Assembly: GCF_020966775.1 (NCBI RefSeq) | Contig: NZ_JAJKFV010000014.1 | Span: 85,826-149,825 of the forward strand | Source of the DNA: Rhodopirellula halodulae | GTDB lineage: Bacteria; Planctomycetota; Planctomycetia; Pirellulales; Pirellulaceae | Direction of reading: 5' to 3' | DNA: 64,000 bases | Part shown: in pieces, positions 38,301-42,388 of the stretch | Layout: every line of letters begins with the position of its first letter | How positions within the stretch are numbered: the first letter of the stretch is position 1 | Position numbers and translations under genes: made by a program | The notes under the pieces: model-generated | Database searches by the model: none | Told to the model about the DNA's origin: nothing | Seen by the model: the letters and a program-made list of their open reading frames with translations, nothing else

Positions 38301-38979
38301 CTTGACCTTCGACCGTGCTGGCCAGATCGCAACCGTAAATCAACAGGTCGGCCTGTGTGTCCAACGCATGTCCCCACGACGCAATGTCGCCCGCGAATGC
38401 CGGTGCGGAATCCAAGCTGAGCCGATCGCTGCCCAACTGGATGCCTTCGCCGTCGCCGTGTGACAGCAAGTGGATCGCGTCGACCCCTGACAGGTGCGCG
38501 AGTGTCTCGGTGATTCGATCAACGCCACACTCGCCGGCGCGCAGACGCACCACCACCCACTGGGTGTCTTCGTTTTGACTGCGAAGGTCTTGCAGAAGGA
38601 TCTCGGAGTTCTCGACGCCTTCATCGACAAAGATCACTTCGACGGGGCGAGCTGGATCCAGCGTGCGCGCACCGAGCGCCGGATCATCCCATTCGTTTTC
38701 GTCACGTTTGGATTTGGCTTGTCCATCGGCGTCCAACAAATCGCCTGTCACGGAATCATCTGCGGCGGCTTGGGCAGCATCCTCGATCGCGTCCAGCTCG
38801 GCTTGCAAGGATGCGATCAGTCCTTCGTCGGGCGTGACCGCCTCGGCAGCATCCAACCCCTCGCCCGAAAGCAAGACGCGGTCTTCCAACTGGAAGAAAT
38901 GAAATTCGCGTTTGGTCATCGCAAAGTCTTCGCAATCGATTAGGTGGACAAAGGTTTTCCTTATCGTCCTAAACGACAC
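17374..38979 (-). CDS. Giant multidomain surface/adhesin-like protein (LEPR-XLL-like N-terminus, DUF4347, LamG, lectin-like and cadherin-like domains)
   Basis: 7,201 codons from a GTG at 38979; the ATG at 38919 (MTKREFHFFQLEDRVLLSGE) is the likelier start. Order by codon: LEPR-XLL-like FFQLEDRVLLSG (~28-40); DUF4347 (~109-274) with HLLSHG and IYGCDLA; CSLREA-type beta-helix (~305-620); LamG-like (~630-860); C-type-lectin-like (~895-1040); cadherin-like; second LamG-like (~1125-1350); DUF642-like (~1385-1530); second lectin-like (~1555-1700); third LamG-like (~1890-2085); then seven AWDQ modules mixed with cadherin-like ones and a second CSLREA helix. An autotransporter-like beta-helix follows (FVWDGGGATNDW on, ~5410-6100), then VCBS-like and three cadherin repeats, a Ser/Gly/Asp linker and a C-terminal membrane helix (IGYVLWALRGGMFIATM). 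There is no ordinary signal peptide. Inference: an exported adhesin anchored at its C-terminus. The divergent cassette at 39.3-46.1 kb is the obvious export candidate. Confidence 0.93.
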   Translation of the reverse strand: MSFRTIRKTFVHLIDCEDFAMTKREFHFFQLEDRVLLSGEGLDAAEAVTPDEGLIASLQAELDAIEDAAQAAADDSVTGDLLDADGQAKSKRDENEWDDPALGARTLDPARPVEVIFVDEGVENSEILLQDLRSQNEDTQWVVVRLRAGECGVDRITETLAHLSGVDAIHLLSHGDGEGIQLGSDRLSLDSAPAFAGDIASWGHALDTQADLLIYGCDLASTVEGQDLIEMLALVCNCDVAASDDATGHEDLGGDWLLEYTVGEVTTDVAFGYAAQASWYDTLATITVTTTADENDGDTTDITSLESTNGGTGISLREAIIAANNTAGADTIVLGAGTYILDITGDAEQFAATGDLDILSDITITGTGEGDTIIDASAMLDRVFHIDAAGALTLSDLTVTGGAGDGYEAGAVFNQGILVGTDVVFRGNSAASQTGGAIHSTGTTTLTRASLIDNQANSGGALNVGGGVTTLVNVTMSGNTSDFDGGAIRVNSGTLNVDYSTIAANEATSGNGGGIQVVAGTVNVTNSIIADNASAFGGADVNGTLATNTNNLIEDNGGVLGTDPVLSALTLDATSGQYFHSITDSSAAYDAGGGTPPTADIRGETRDASADIGSYEYVAEAPSDLAITSTTNGGISINHDGGNDAYFIVDDGDAILGGLTALTLEMQFNSTSIGNQFTFFSYATVSDQNALIGIVSGTTFQLHIGGGNYMFSGFDMTSLSDGLDHSLAVTWDSATGNAALLIDGDQKTTATGVATGLSIDTGGGTLVFGQEQDAIDGGYAPAQIFRGTLHDIRIFNEVRTDAAIASSYRSDLPHDETGLLANWQFDELSTGGVVTDTVSGNNLTLKNVDNGSFTPSTPTLNLGVDEDVTTGEVIGSVTGTDMERETKISALLAADSDLRYNAETGKFYRTIASSGSWSSAHSAAEATTLSGVFGDLVTIGSASENRFVNQLATDFVGNDVWIGATDTGQEGQWRWQDSDVNESVFWKGDQNGFTVNQHYQNWNATTGPNGGETEDYAFLQESDGTWFDATAAQSMDGYVIQWDADEVLDATEALTYSIQSQTVAGAFSIDSDSGQLIVADATKLDHETNATHTVTVRVTDNDGGTYDEAFTIAVNDVDESEVAASGLSGGIELNLDGGNDAYLVASDGNALFGGSTEFSYEIAFSSTTEDKMTLLSYRSPTDPDDNSDALRLTLLANGNLNFVLNGVATTATGADFSELRDGSLHRLSISWDSSSGYWSASVDGQQYFSDLGYQTGETIRSGGTFLIGQEQDSVEGGFTSDNLFSGTVYDLRVWNQTRSEAEIESDHRTKFDENNLPIGLVANWQMDGFDGSNEVVDVVGTNKLSVGHATGTGYSTSTPVADLHITEGSDAGTSVGLVVPTDPDLVVDLVDDGLFLDAPDPGSYTRYTTGQTFGGWTVESGNVDLLGSIVGPTELGGRSVELNGDTEGAIVQTLTTEIGKQYQVIFSAAGNFSGGADHLDFRASAGGVSEDFVITEGTGWSLSNLLPQSLSLTFTADSTSTDLRFESFTAGSYGAGIGDVRVVEVPEAVSVILQNDSSLSYNAGTGKFYRGVNSAVTYAAATSAATGAQLNGVSGQLLTINSSYENELVQDLIGGFSDSAWLGLTDATTEGSWHWMRDGVESELIWTGTGGGTTNGYFVNWAAGEPNDSGGNEDGAEIRRDSGSWNDTSLTGTNTYVIEWDASEVLSAYTFTLTDDAGGRFAIDNATGEISFTGVGYLDHEESPTYDLTVQTTDAAGHSSSQIVTVEVDNVPDESPSNVVPAGQILNEDSSLTFNEANGNAIVLHDDVGESMRVTLSVDDGTLTLSQTDGLTIVGGGDGTATVTVTGSLENINAALEGLRYDPTADFSGGDLLTITSQDEQVYQLNIDANLEALFQFDSADPANDSGPVGTNDGSMIGATVTTDADYGDVLSLNGDGQRVEVSNLLTQPANVTIAAWVNLTATDTQGATVVQIGSNMGLRLDNPSGQMIGFFHDGTTYRSVTFDETIAGTGWRHVAYTFNDLADTATLYLDGQEVATSTFGTSIVYAGGVTRIGGLGTDGYDFNGTMDDVRVYDRALTQSDIASLANVPGAAEAIDTVALTVTPINDAPVLDNTAFFQLTGITEDDTNNSGNTVAEIIASDGGDRITDADGDPEGIAIFSSSSTHGKWQYNTGSGWTDVGTVSLTESLLLRSTDSLRFVPDGENGENASFVFAAWDQTTGTAGTKVDTSSYGGTTAFSDDTDTANITVSSVNDDPTNAGSLPTDITVTEDLASQLDLSSIDLSDVDHGGGNLTLKLSSDTGGEITAAAMAGIAITANGSDAIELTGTLADLNTYLDNTTNLTYLHPTANLTGGDADILYVVINDNGNTGTGGGGNVSLGNVNIDITNVNDAPVMTAWGPVYNTTENASAFSAPISSVLQSSVSDVDPGAVEGIAVYAGSGDGGVLEYSTNGGGNWTVMPALDANNALLLRATDMIRFTPDTENGGTMTLDYYAWDQTTGTAGTSVDVTTRGGATAFSTANDTVTINTTSVNDEQVVSTNTGATFAEGSGGTITDAMLETTDVDTNDTPDQLVYTLTNNTDYGVLYLDAVALVTNDTFTQQDIDLGRISYTHDGTENHSDSFSFSVDDGVGTASTGTFNITVTPVNDNAVAITSDGGGDTATINHNESLSQVTQVTYSDGDLPGDAITYSIIGGTDETDFAIDGSGNLTFVTLPDFENPHDSNSDNVYTVIVQVSDGVYTDSQTITVNVQDVANETSLTVTTTSDVDDTGLGTSYNITQLYAVGGGADGHVSLREAIIAANNTTGQDTINFAILNTDAGYTGIDGVDAHWEITLTDILPTITESVILDGTSQTTFGGDTNPGTLGVVTEVGVNDTAIAGVERPEIEIIGDATLDGGLLISADNVTVTGFAMYGFSNSSGEAIELSDGITNANLTANVFGTSATGIADLGVTLNNHVHVRTVGADNGSLAGNLFAYSKAAAFHASNASDGWTLTGNQVIDGGLNFDNGDGFGFSDSDGATISGNYFSGMSTQAIFVGGGSNDVTISDNTIVNSGIGSTSGSHVQYDAIAIRSGSFDVALNHNIIADNYGAGITVNDGAYGVEITENSIYGNGAILSRQGTAASGIVGIDLQTTGESTSFGTAPYYTANDVGDADTGGNSLQNFPVISTASTDGTQISIYGTFNSLAGRTYRLEFFTTQEYANGHGQGEVFLGSVNVTTDGSGDATFSTSFAAALPTGSLVTATATDLTNNETSEFSQQFAVNDAPRIVGANQIANGEFTSDASGWSVSGNLDYAGGEMRFGQIGGAPGVLSQTFTTEVGKQYFVTFAYGDRSASHSQSIQVDANGGSLLLSESIVSGMAADTLQPYTYSFVADSTSTTLTFTDTSADHSGVRGYIDSIEVRETISPTLSDLDYTENDPATVVFADVNLGDVDDTHLESATIRISANFDTSEDELAAVDQFGIVSSWNGLTGELTLTGSATVDQYEAVIESVTYQNTDNNPNTATRTIEVLVNDGQEDSNVMSRNVTVESINDDPYNNGSLPASITVTEDVASNVDLSAIDLRDVDGSGGQDLTIKLSTSTGGNLYATTTAGVTVTGSGTANLTLTGARADLNAFLDIASSVTYQHSTENLNGVAADNIQVAANDNGNTGTGGGTDIIFGNVSVHITAVNDIPVISTGFDEMVGEFGGNTTTSVIGKATLESSNMIAVDSDQTYELSVTAWSGDGVGGNYDAGETHYLGFYSYDVDGNQITSKHTGKYAGAVDTTLAVDLVAGATQIVLNDATGWYDGGSDTNRSLAWYGYTNSLGETYADYTYTRNTLNDLWDENAIDHVTGVITLREAWSGPTILAGEAVRNMSPTGGTYQYPLLSNGPIDETGGDYSIVIGGANDTGATSQTQFRHGTAYIAPLVLANYTGTSNQLNISDFSVTTQQGTTVFTEDAGPIAIIDDDFAITDVDDTHAESVTVTLTNGKIGDILNVNEGAINALGISVAGIPTGNLSADGSITLTLTSDTPDSVTFADYQTALNEITFDNNSHDPDTTDRTMTLVVNDGDVDSAAENLVIKVHAVDDAPVVSTTADNPTYTEGGTAVSVFSGTTIDAVELGDTIGSFEISIAGISDGAHEQYRVNSEYIELVDGNEGTTDTSGFSYSVSVNAGVATLTISRDFGIGSGTAAALINNSAYQNTSEAPTGTTRTVTLESVTEFEQDGVNDTTVVGTQSVITITGVNDAPEFVGPELISNGTFDTDLSGWSTSGAVAYIGGEMNFGGGNAVGPHTASQTIATEAGQTYRLTFDYRDGSDLKNQSMQVTVDGDSNLLTTSHIVTDIDGNTYVRYEYTFTADSAASTITFTDTSDTAGLSDDTNNVDGRIDNVSVQQINGHVGSVSFTEGGSAVVLDGDLTLFDDEIAAGLDNYDNTILRISRDGGASGDDVYGGSGNLAALTESGSVVLSGETIGTVEQNSAGQLRLRFNFNLDAAKLNEVLQSITYENTSDAPPASVQLNWEFDDDNFGTQQGTGGEQTGTAYTIVNITGINDAPELDNSGTPTVTSITEDQINNGGMTVADLLATGAGGDPISDVDGDPDGIAITGRTNGNGQWEYSINGGTNWNAIGSVSDSNARLLRSTDLVRFNPDGENGITQTITFRAWDQSSGTAGTFADTTTNGGTTAFSSASETAQITVSDVNDAPVLDNSGTVTMTSQAEDAGAPSGAVGTVITDLVSLSGNVSDVDDGAVTGIAITAADTTNGTWWYSTNGGTNWNALGSVSDASARVLTADANTRVYFQSDADFTGTINDAITFRAWDQSAGTNGSLQDASTGGGTTAFSSATETADIAITPVNDAPELDYSYTTSFDTITEDDIDNAGQTVADILASSGQDILTDVDGDPEGIAIIISDPSNGTWEYSLDGGTNWTDVGVVDGNNALLLRSTDLLRFNPDGEQGTTTADIGFRAWDQTVGTAGTKHNIAGVGGTTAFSSSTETALIVVTDVNDAPVLDNSGALSLTTQNEDPGAPSGAVGTVITDLVSLSGNVTDVDSSPQTGIAITAADTTNGTWWYSTNNGSTWNALGSVSDASARVLNANSNTRIYFEADADFNGTISDAITFRAWDRSTGSNGSLQDASINGGTTAFSSATETADLTVNNVNDAPVLDDTYLYTLTSITEDDTSNGGQTVASILASNAGTGITDADSGASEGIAIRAISVSNGHWEFSTNGGTNWSDMGTVSTTSALVLRDTDMVRFIPDEQNGEQGNLTFIGWDQTDGSTAGTKVNSSTTGGASSFSNNVAVARIIVTDVNDAPTVSSPATATVNEGGSLTFDILGAGVFDTDDADGDNLTVTLTADHAAIALSQTSGLTVIDGDGTDGTLQFSGSTADIDAALYGLDYDSQAGYNGSASLVVLVDDGSLTDSTTVAITVNPGQTLFVWDGGGATNDWTDADNWNHDLVPEADDIVVFNATSTKDSTLDAAFAGAISEIQVNAGYTGTLTFDRTLTNTGDLLIADGTVDTNGQNVDTEGFINITGGTLTIDGSTLNLGDDFIHSGGTLNTNGSTLYFDGTGDRSLQTSAQIDNIEIDHVGTLTLLSDLSFAGDFTHSQGTVDFGGHEVSVSGTSGQIVDASGITFDDFEFNNSNTVTIVGGLDIDGDLTYTNAVTINGAGVTASGNVATLDSAWSGTSVLTLDGTTDQTISTGGGTGELGNLVINKASGTVRLLNDIELGGDFTHTSGGWDTNGQVVEFQGHNTTIDAGSATFDDVILNSTVAGSRVIVGTLDVDGDFTFTNAGTLNSGQITVAGDINYGDDSYSGTTMIIADGTGNQIVSATTGTAKAEHLTINKASGTLTFGTDLTINGVLNHVAGTVADLTHTITFGNNSGTITASSINFDDVIFDSNYSKNISGVLNVGGDLTITSVNALNVGEIRVAGNITSSDTSVGGNSQITLNGTGTQTISGDDLSDGSLNIDKTTGTAILADDLVLDGTSQDVNVISGTLDLNGHTINATGDVVIDDSLLIGTGAITNDLTLDNDAIVRLSASSTSVYESIAVGGTLTLGLGAQLEIDLTGMTAGGYLQDIFTSTTLAGTFDAITLLNDSVGFTIYDEYDSPSGAVDIFLNSNPTGSIGDVNVNEDAPDTVIDLDAAFSDLEHADNELTYSLIGYSSPAFLNSANIDNGAGTLTLDYAAEQHGTTTITVRATDARGEFTDVTFNVTVNSIEDAPIITGGPATSSLTETNSGLTDSGTFTVSDSDIADNVTAAVDNVAVSGTGASSVPGSLDNATLQSFLSVSPTAILDGTETTDTLTWNFNSGAEAFDFLADGETLILTYTISATDDSASTLSDTETVTVTITGTNDGPSAIADQGTATESGGIANATSGSDATGNVLSNDTDDDVSDTHNVIGVAAGSQASASGSVGSTVNGTYGNIQINSNGTYTFAVDENDPSVQALRTSSDTLQEVFTYTMSDSEGASSTAELTITIQGANDTPHDLSTTGLTIIESANNGDSVGTITHSDVDAGDTATYTLTDSANGRFAIDPNTGVITVVDASQLDFESDTSHSITVQVSDTAGATYQEVFKVAITDADEFDVSTPTDVNASANEVAENSTTGTSVGITADAFDLDATNNTITYSLTSNPDGLFQIDPNSGEVTTAASIDRETVGGRRSITVQAASSDGSTATQSFDIDILDVDEFDVTVPTDADAASNEVDENSIGGTVVGVTADAFDLDATNNTITYSLTSNPGGRFQIDPSTGVVTVAGGIDRETAASYDIEVTATSSDSSSESQTFTIQINDVDEFDATAAGDTDASNNEVDENSAFGSTVGLTVAAFDSDATNSSIQYAMVDDAGGRFDVDVSTGQVTVAAGASLDFESHTSHDVTIRGSSDDGSFIDQTFTIQIRDVNEAPVAGDDGTYTVAVGQPTVLSGPHILTNDVDVDSDPLQIVIVVHPANGTLNVATDGTVTYTPNSGFFGSDSFQYQAHDGSLLSNTATVAIDVVGGGSSGGSGSGSGSGDSGGGDSGGSTGDSGDGSSDSGSDSSDSGSSSGTDGNSVTGPIDPNSQDSDETSQSDRQKQDGSGEENGDGESADGPTGGTSDSRGVGIGGAGGLAARGPRRFGMSEATFVYDALPGSDGLLNDLMGTSEINSLLTWHLSKDGSVRINEAYENEDIDVGAVGTTLGLASIGYVLWALRGGMFIATMYAGIPSWRMLDPASLLSAYRGADDAAQDRVEEMLD
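23110..25385 (-). repeat. Five tandem 'AWDQ' modules in an A-B-A-B-A pattern inside the giant gene
   Basis: Five modules of ~130-160 residues each start near VLDN or LDYS and end near AWDQ...GGTTAFSS. Types A and B alternate. The two B modules (about 24490-24960 and 23590-24010) share nearly all of DLVSLSGN, then GIAITAADTTNGTWWYST, then WNALGSVSDASARVL. The repeat period is ~950 bp. Two further, more diverged copies lie near 32.2-32.7 and 31.4-31.8 kb. The pattern suggests duplication of an A-B pair. Confidence 0.75.
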
Positions 38980-39285
38980 AAATTGACGGGCTCATGAGAG
39001 CCTGGGGCCACGGGCAGTTTGCGATGACTTTGCGGGTTTCGAGAGGAACTCCGGTTATTCAGGTTGAGACTGCTCAAAATAAGCACGACGAGCAAATTGG
39101 TCATGGTCGTTGCAATCCCACCCCGGTCACCTTCCGAAGATGCATGTACACGTAGTGGAACCACGCAAGGAATCGCTGCGCATGCAGACGGCAACGCCAG
39201 TCATGGGGCATTCAATGCTTCCCGTTGTGGAAGGTTGGATGACTGCGAGCCGTCCGCGAAGGATGCCAACACGGTCCAGGAAGGA
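38980..39285. promoter_or_regulatory. Divergent spacer between the giant gene and the export cassette
   Basis: These ~300 bp must carry the promoters for the minus-strand giant gene and the plus-strand cassette. I could not pick a convincing -35/-10 pair for either. No gene of its own is visible: the TolC-like frame is open through part of it, but the Shine-Dalgarno points to 39286. Confidence 0.4.
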
Positions 39286-41439
39286 ATGAAAATCCGTTTA
39301 TTGTCTCTCCGAAACGCCCCCGCAGCATTGCCACTCGCTGGTAAATGCTGCTTGTGGCGTGCACGAACAACAATGGCCCGGGTGCAATGCACCTTGGGAC
39401 GTTCGTTGATCGCTGCATGGAGAACGCAACGGATCCTCGTCTGTTTCACGATCGTTTGTTGTGGCACTGTCGCTGCCGAAGAGACGCAAACGATTTCCTT
39501 CAGTCAGTTCCTCGAGAATGCGACTCGAAATCTTGCGGACGAAGCAATTCGCGACGACTTGCAACCCGAAACACAGCATGTGGCTTTGCCTCCAAGCCAA
39601 CCTGTGCCACCCGTCGCTGTTTCTGACTCACCGGATGCGTCAACGTCTTCTCCAGCGGACCCCATGCCGCTGCGATCGACCGATGTATCAGAAGGATCAG
39701 CCGAGCCCGTTCGGTCCTTGTCTTTGGCATCGGTGCCTGGCGACGATGTGGCACATTGGTGGGAAGATTCGGCGTTTGAAACGTTGCTCACTCAGCAAGG
39801 TTTCGCGACCGGCCAGATCGCACTGGACCTTCCGACCGTGTTGACCGACACGTTGGAAACTAGTCCGCGAATTTCGTCGGTTTCACGCCGCACTTCGATC
39901 GCCTACGAAAAGATCATCCAGCAAAACGCGGTCTTCGATCCAACGTTGTTGCTGGAAGGCGGCTACGGTCGAGTCAACGACCCGGTGGGAAACACGCTGA
40001 CCACGGGCGGTCCCGATCGATTGATCCAAAACTCGGTGATCGCCAACGGTGGTTTCCGCAAACTCACCCGTCGCGGCACGCAGATCGATTTGTCTCAGGA
40101 ACTGGGCACGCTCGACAGCAACAGTTTGTTCTTCGAGCCCAATCCGCAGGGCAATTCACGGTTGAGCCTCAGCATCACCCAACCTTTGATGGCCACCAGC
40201 GGCGAAGTGTACAACACACGCTTGATCACACAGGCGTGCATCGAGAGTCGCGTTGCTTGGCAAGAAATGCGGTCGGAAGTCGAAGCACATTTGGTCGAAA
40301 CATTCCAAGCGTTTTGGCGTTTGTATGAACGCCGATGCCAGCTCGTGCAGCAACGGGACCTGATCCGTCGAGGCGAGATGATCGCGGAGATCGTTCACGC
40401 GCGAGCCGACTTGGATTCCGGACCGCTGCAACGGATCAAAGTCCAGCGTCGCTTGACGGGTGACCGCGACAGGTTGATCGAACTGGAAGCCGAAGTGCGT
40501 CGCTTGCAAGTTCAGCTGCGAACGTTGGTGGGAAGTCCCGCGATGACCGGGCTGAGTCAGAGCGTGGAGCTGATTCCGCTGGCCAATCCGGATCTGCCTT
40601 CGGACGACATCGCCTTGCACGACGCGATTGTTCGAGGATTAGAGAATCGTCCGGACATTCAAGCCGCGACCGAGGAACTCGCCTCGGCGGGTTTAAGCAT
40701 TCGAATCACTCGAAACGAATTGAAGCCGCAATTGGATGCGGTTTTTGATGCGTATTTGGCTGGGCTTCGTGGCGACAACCGGTTCTTCCAAGCCTTTGGC
40801 GATCAATTTTCCGCCGGTGGTCCCGGGCTGAGTGCCACCTTGCAATACAGCATGCCGTACGGCCGCCGCGCGGCACGAAGCCGCGTTCGCGAAGCACAAT
40901 ATTTGTACCAGCAACGCAGTGAAGAACTTCGCGTGCGGTTGTTGCAGGCTCGCCGCGAAATCGAATCCGCGTTGATCCAGAGTGAAGCGAGTTTCCGATT
41001 GCGTCAAAGCAAAGAACAAACGCTTCGGGCCGCTGTTCGAGAAGAAGAAATCGCAACCAAGCGATGGGAGTTGCTCGCGGGTGATGGTGGCCCAGCAACG
41101 TTGGTGTTGGAAGATTTGTTGGAAACACAGAAGCGTCGCACGGAATCAGAACAGCTCTACGTGACCTGCCAAGTCGCTTCCATTCTATCGCTGATCGAAC
41201 TGCAAAAAGCGATGGGAACGCTCCTGATGACAGAAGGCATTGAGCCCGTCCGTTCGGGGAGGTCCAGCGTCATCGAGCTGCAACAAACCGCTCCGATGAA
41301 CTGGACACAGCAACCCACACAAAGACTGATCGATCCGACCGAGGTTTCTTTGGACGAATCCCTGATCGGCAACGCCGGAATGATCGAGATCGATGCAGAC
41401 AACACGTCCCCGCTGGAAAGCCAACCACAAGGAAACTGA
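39286..41439 (+). CDS. TolC-like outer membrane efflux protein
   Basis: 717 residues from the ATG at 39286, which has AGGAAGG just upstream; the frame extends to 39064. Signal sequence: a long N-terminus, then ILVCFTIVCCGTVAAEE. After a Pro/Ser-rich linker, two OEP-type halves follow. The first has VLTDTLETSPRISSVSRRT and long helices through RSEVEAHLVETFQAFWRLYE, with the proximal motif RIKVQRRLTGDRDRL. The second has LENRPDIQAATEELASAGL, LSATLQYSMPYGRRAARSRV and TLVLEDLLETQKRRTESEQL. OEP trimers form the outer-membrane and periplasmic channel of type I secretion and efflux systems. It is the first gene of a four-gene operon; the next ATG lies one base after its stop. Confidence 0.88.
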   Translation: MKIRLLSLRNAPAALPLAGKCCLWRARTTMARVQCTLGRSLIAAWRTQRILVCFTIVCCGTVAAEETQTISFSQFLENATRNLADEAIRDDLQPETQHVALPPSQPVPPVAVSDSPDASTSSPADPMPLRSTDVSEGSAEPVRSLSLASVPGDDVAHWWEDSAFETLLTQQGFATGQIALDLPTVLTDTLETSPRISSVSRRTSIAYEKIIQQNAVFDPTLLLEGGYGRVNDPVGNTLTTGGPDRLIQNSVIANGGFRKLTRRGTQIDLSQELGTLDSNSLFFEPNPQGNSRLSLSITQPLMATSGEVYNTRLITQACIESRVAWQEMRSEVEAHLVETFQAFWRLYERRCQLVQQRDLIRRGEMIAEIVHARADLDSGPLQRIKVQRRLTGDRDRLIELEAEVRRLQVQLRTLVGSPAMTGLSQSVELIPLANPDLPSDDIALHDAIVRGLENRPDIQAATEELASAGLSIRITRNELKPQLDAVFDAYLAGLRGDNRFFQAFGDQFSAGGPGLSATLQYSMPYGRRAARSRVREAQYLYQQRSEELRVRLLQARREIESALIQSEASFRLRQSKEQTLRAAVREEEIATKRWELLAGDGGPATLVLEDLLETQKRRTESEQLYVTCQVASILSLIELQKAMGTLLMTEGIEPVRSGRSSVIELQQTAPMNWTQQPTQRLIDPTEVSLDESLIGNAGMIEIDADNTSPLESQPQGN

Positions 41440-41440
41440 T

Positions 41441-42388
41441 ATGAATCGATGGATGTTGGCCACGATGGCATGCGGCTTGGTGACTGGCCTGATATCAAGC
41501 GTAATTTCGATCGGCCCCACCGTGTCGGCCCAGGCACCCGTCCAAAACACTTCGCGAGGAATTGCCCTGTACGGGGACTCGGCCTACGAAGGCTTTTCGC
41601 AAGCGGCCGAAGACATTTATCTGGGAAGTGAAGATCTGGGGCGAATCATCGAGCTGCCGGTTCGAGTTGGAGATCGCGTGCAAGCAGGTGACGTCATTGC
41701 GAAACTGGACGACGAAATTGAAAAGGCGTCGATGGAGATCGCTCGCATCCAAGCATCCATGGTTGGGGAAGTCCATGCTGCGGAAGCGTCGGCCGACATG
41801 CAACGCACACGCGTGCAGCACCTGCGTCGATTGTCCGCTGATCAAATGGCTGGTTCCGAAGAACTGCGTCGATCGGAGATGGAACTTGCCATCGCAGAAG
41901 CTCGCGTGACGACCGCCAAAGAGCAACAGCAATTGCGAGCGGCGGAAGCCAAGCGGCTGCAATTGCAATGGGAACGCCGAACGATTCGGGCCCCGTTCGA
42001 TGCCGTCGTTGCCGAAAAGAAGATCGGAGTTGGGGCGACCATCACACCCACCGACCCCGAGATCGTTCGTTTGATCCGGACCGATGTTTTGCATGGCGTA
42101 TTCAACGTTTTGGCCAACCAAGCCATCGCCATGCGACCGGGAATGAAAGCGGAAGTGTACTTCCGAGCGGCACGTCGAACCGTCGATGCGGTGGTCGACA
42201 CGGTGGGACCCAACATCAACGGCGAAAGTGGAACGATTGAGGTCCGCGTGCGGATCGAGAATCCCAATGGTGATTTGCGTCCCGGCGATCGCTGCACCAT
42301 GCGTTTGGTCGAGGGCGAACCGGATGCAAAGCCGTCCGTCTCGCGTCGACCGACGCCGACATCCCGCACGGGAGCAAGCCGATGGTGA
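41441..42388 (+). CDS. HlyD/RND-type periplasmic adaptor (membrane fusion protein), first of cassette
   Basis: 315 residues. The ATG at 41441 follows AAGGAAACTGAT. A signal peptide or anchor comes first (MLATMACGLVTGLISSVISI). The lipoyl/barrel-sandwich half LGRIIELPVRVGDRVQAGDVIAKLDD precedes a coiled-coil hairpin (~residues 90-180, EIARIQASMVGEVHAAEASAD onward, with RRLSADQMAGSEELRRSEME). The second lipoyl half is RTIRAPFDAVVAEKKIGVGATI, and a beta-barrel follows with IRTDVLHGVFNVLANQAIAM. Such adaptors join an inner-membrane pump to the TolC channel. It lies between the TolC-like gene (1-base gap) and the second adaptor (ATGGTGA overlap), so it is part of one transport complex. Confidence 0.88.
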   Translation: MNRWMLATMACGLVTGLISSVISIGPTVSAQAPVQNTSRGIALYGDSAYEGFSQAAEDIYLGSEDLGRIIELPVRVGDRVQAGDVIAKLDDEIEKASMEIARIQASMVGEVHAAEASADMQRTRVQHLRRLSADQMAGSEELRRSEMELAIAEARVTTAKEQQQLRAAEAKRLQLQWERRTIRAPFDAVVAEKKIGVGATITPTDPEIVRLIRTDVLHGVFNVLANQAIAMRPGMKAEVYFRAARRTVDAVVDTVGPNINGESGTIEVRVRIENPNGDLRPGDRCTMRLVEGEPDAKPSVSRRPTPTSRTGASRW

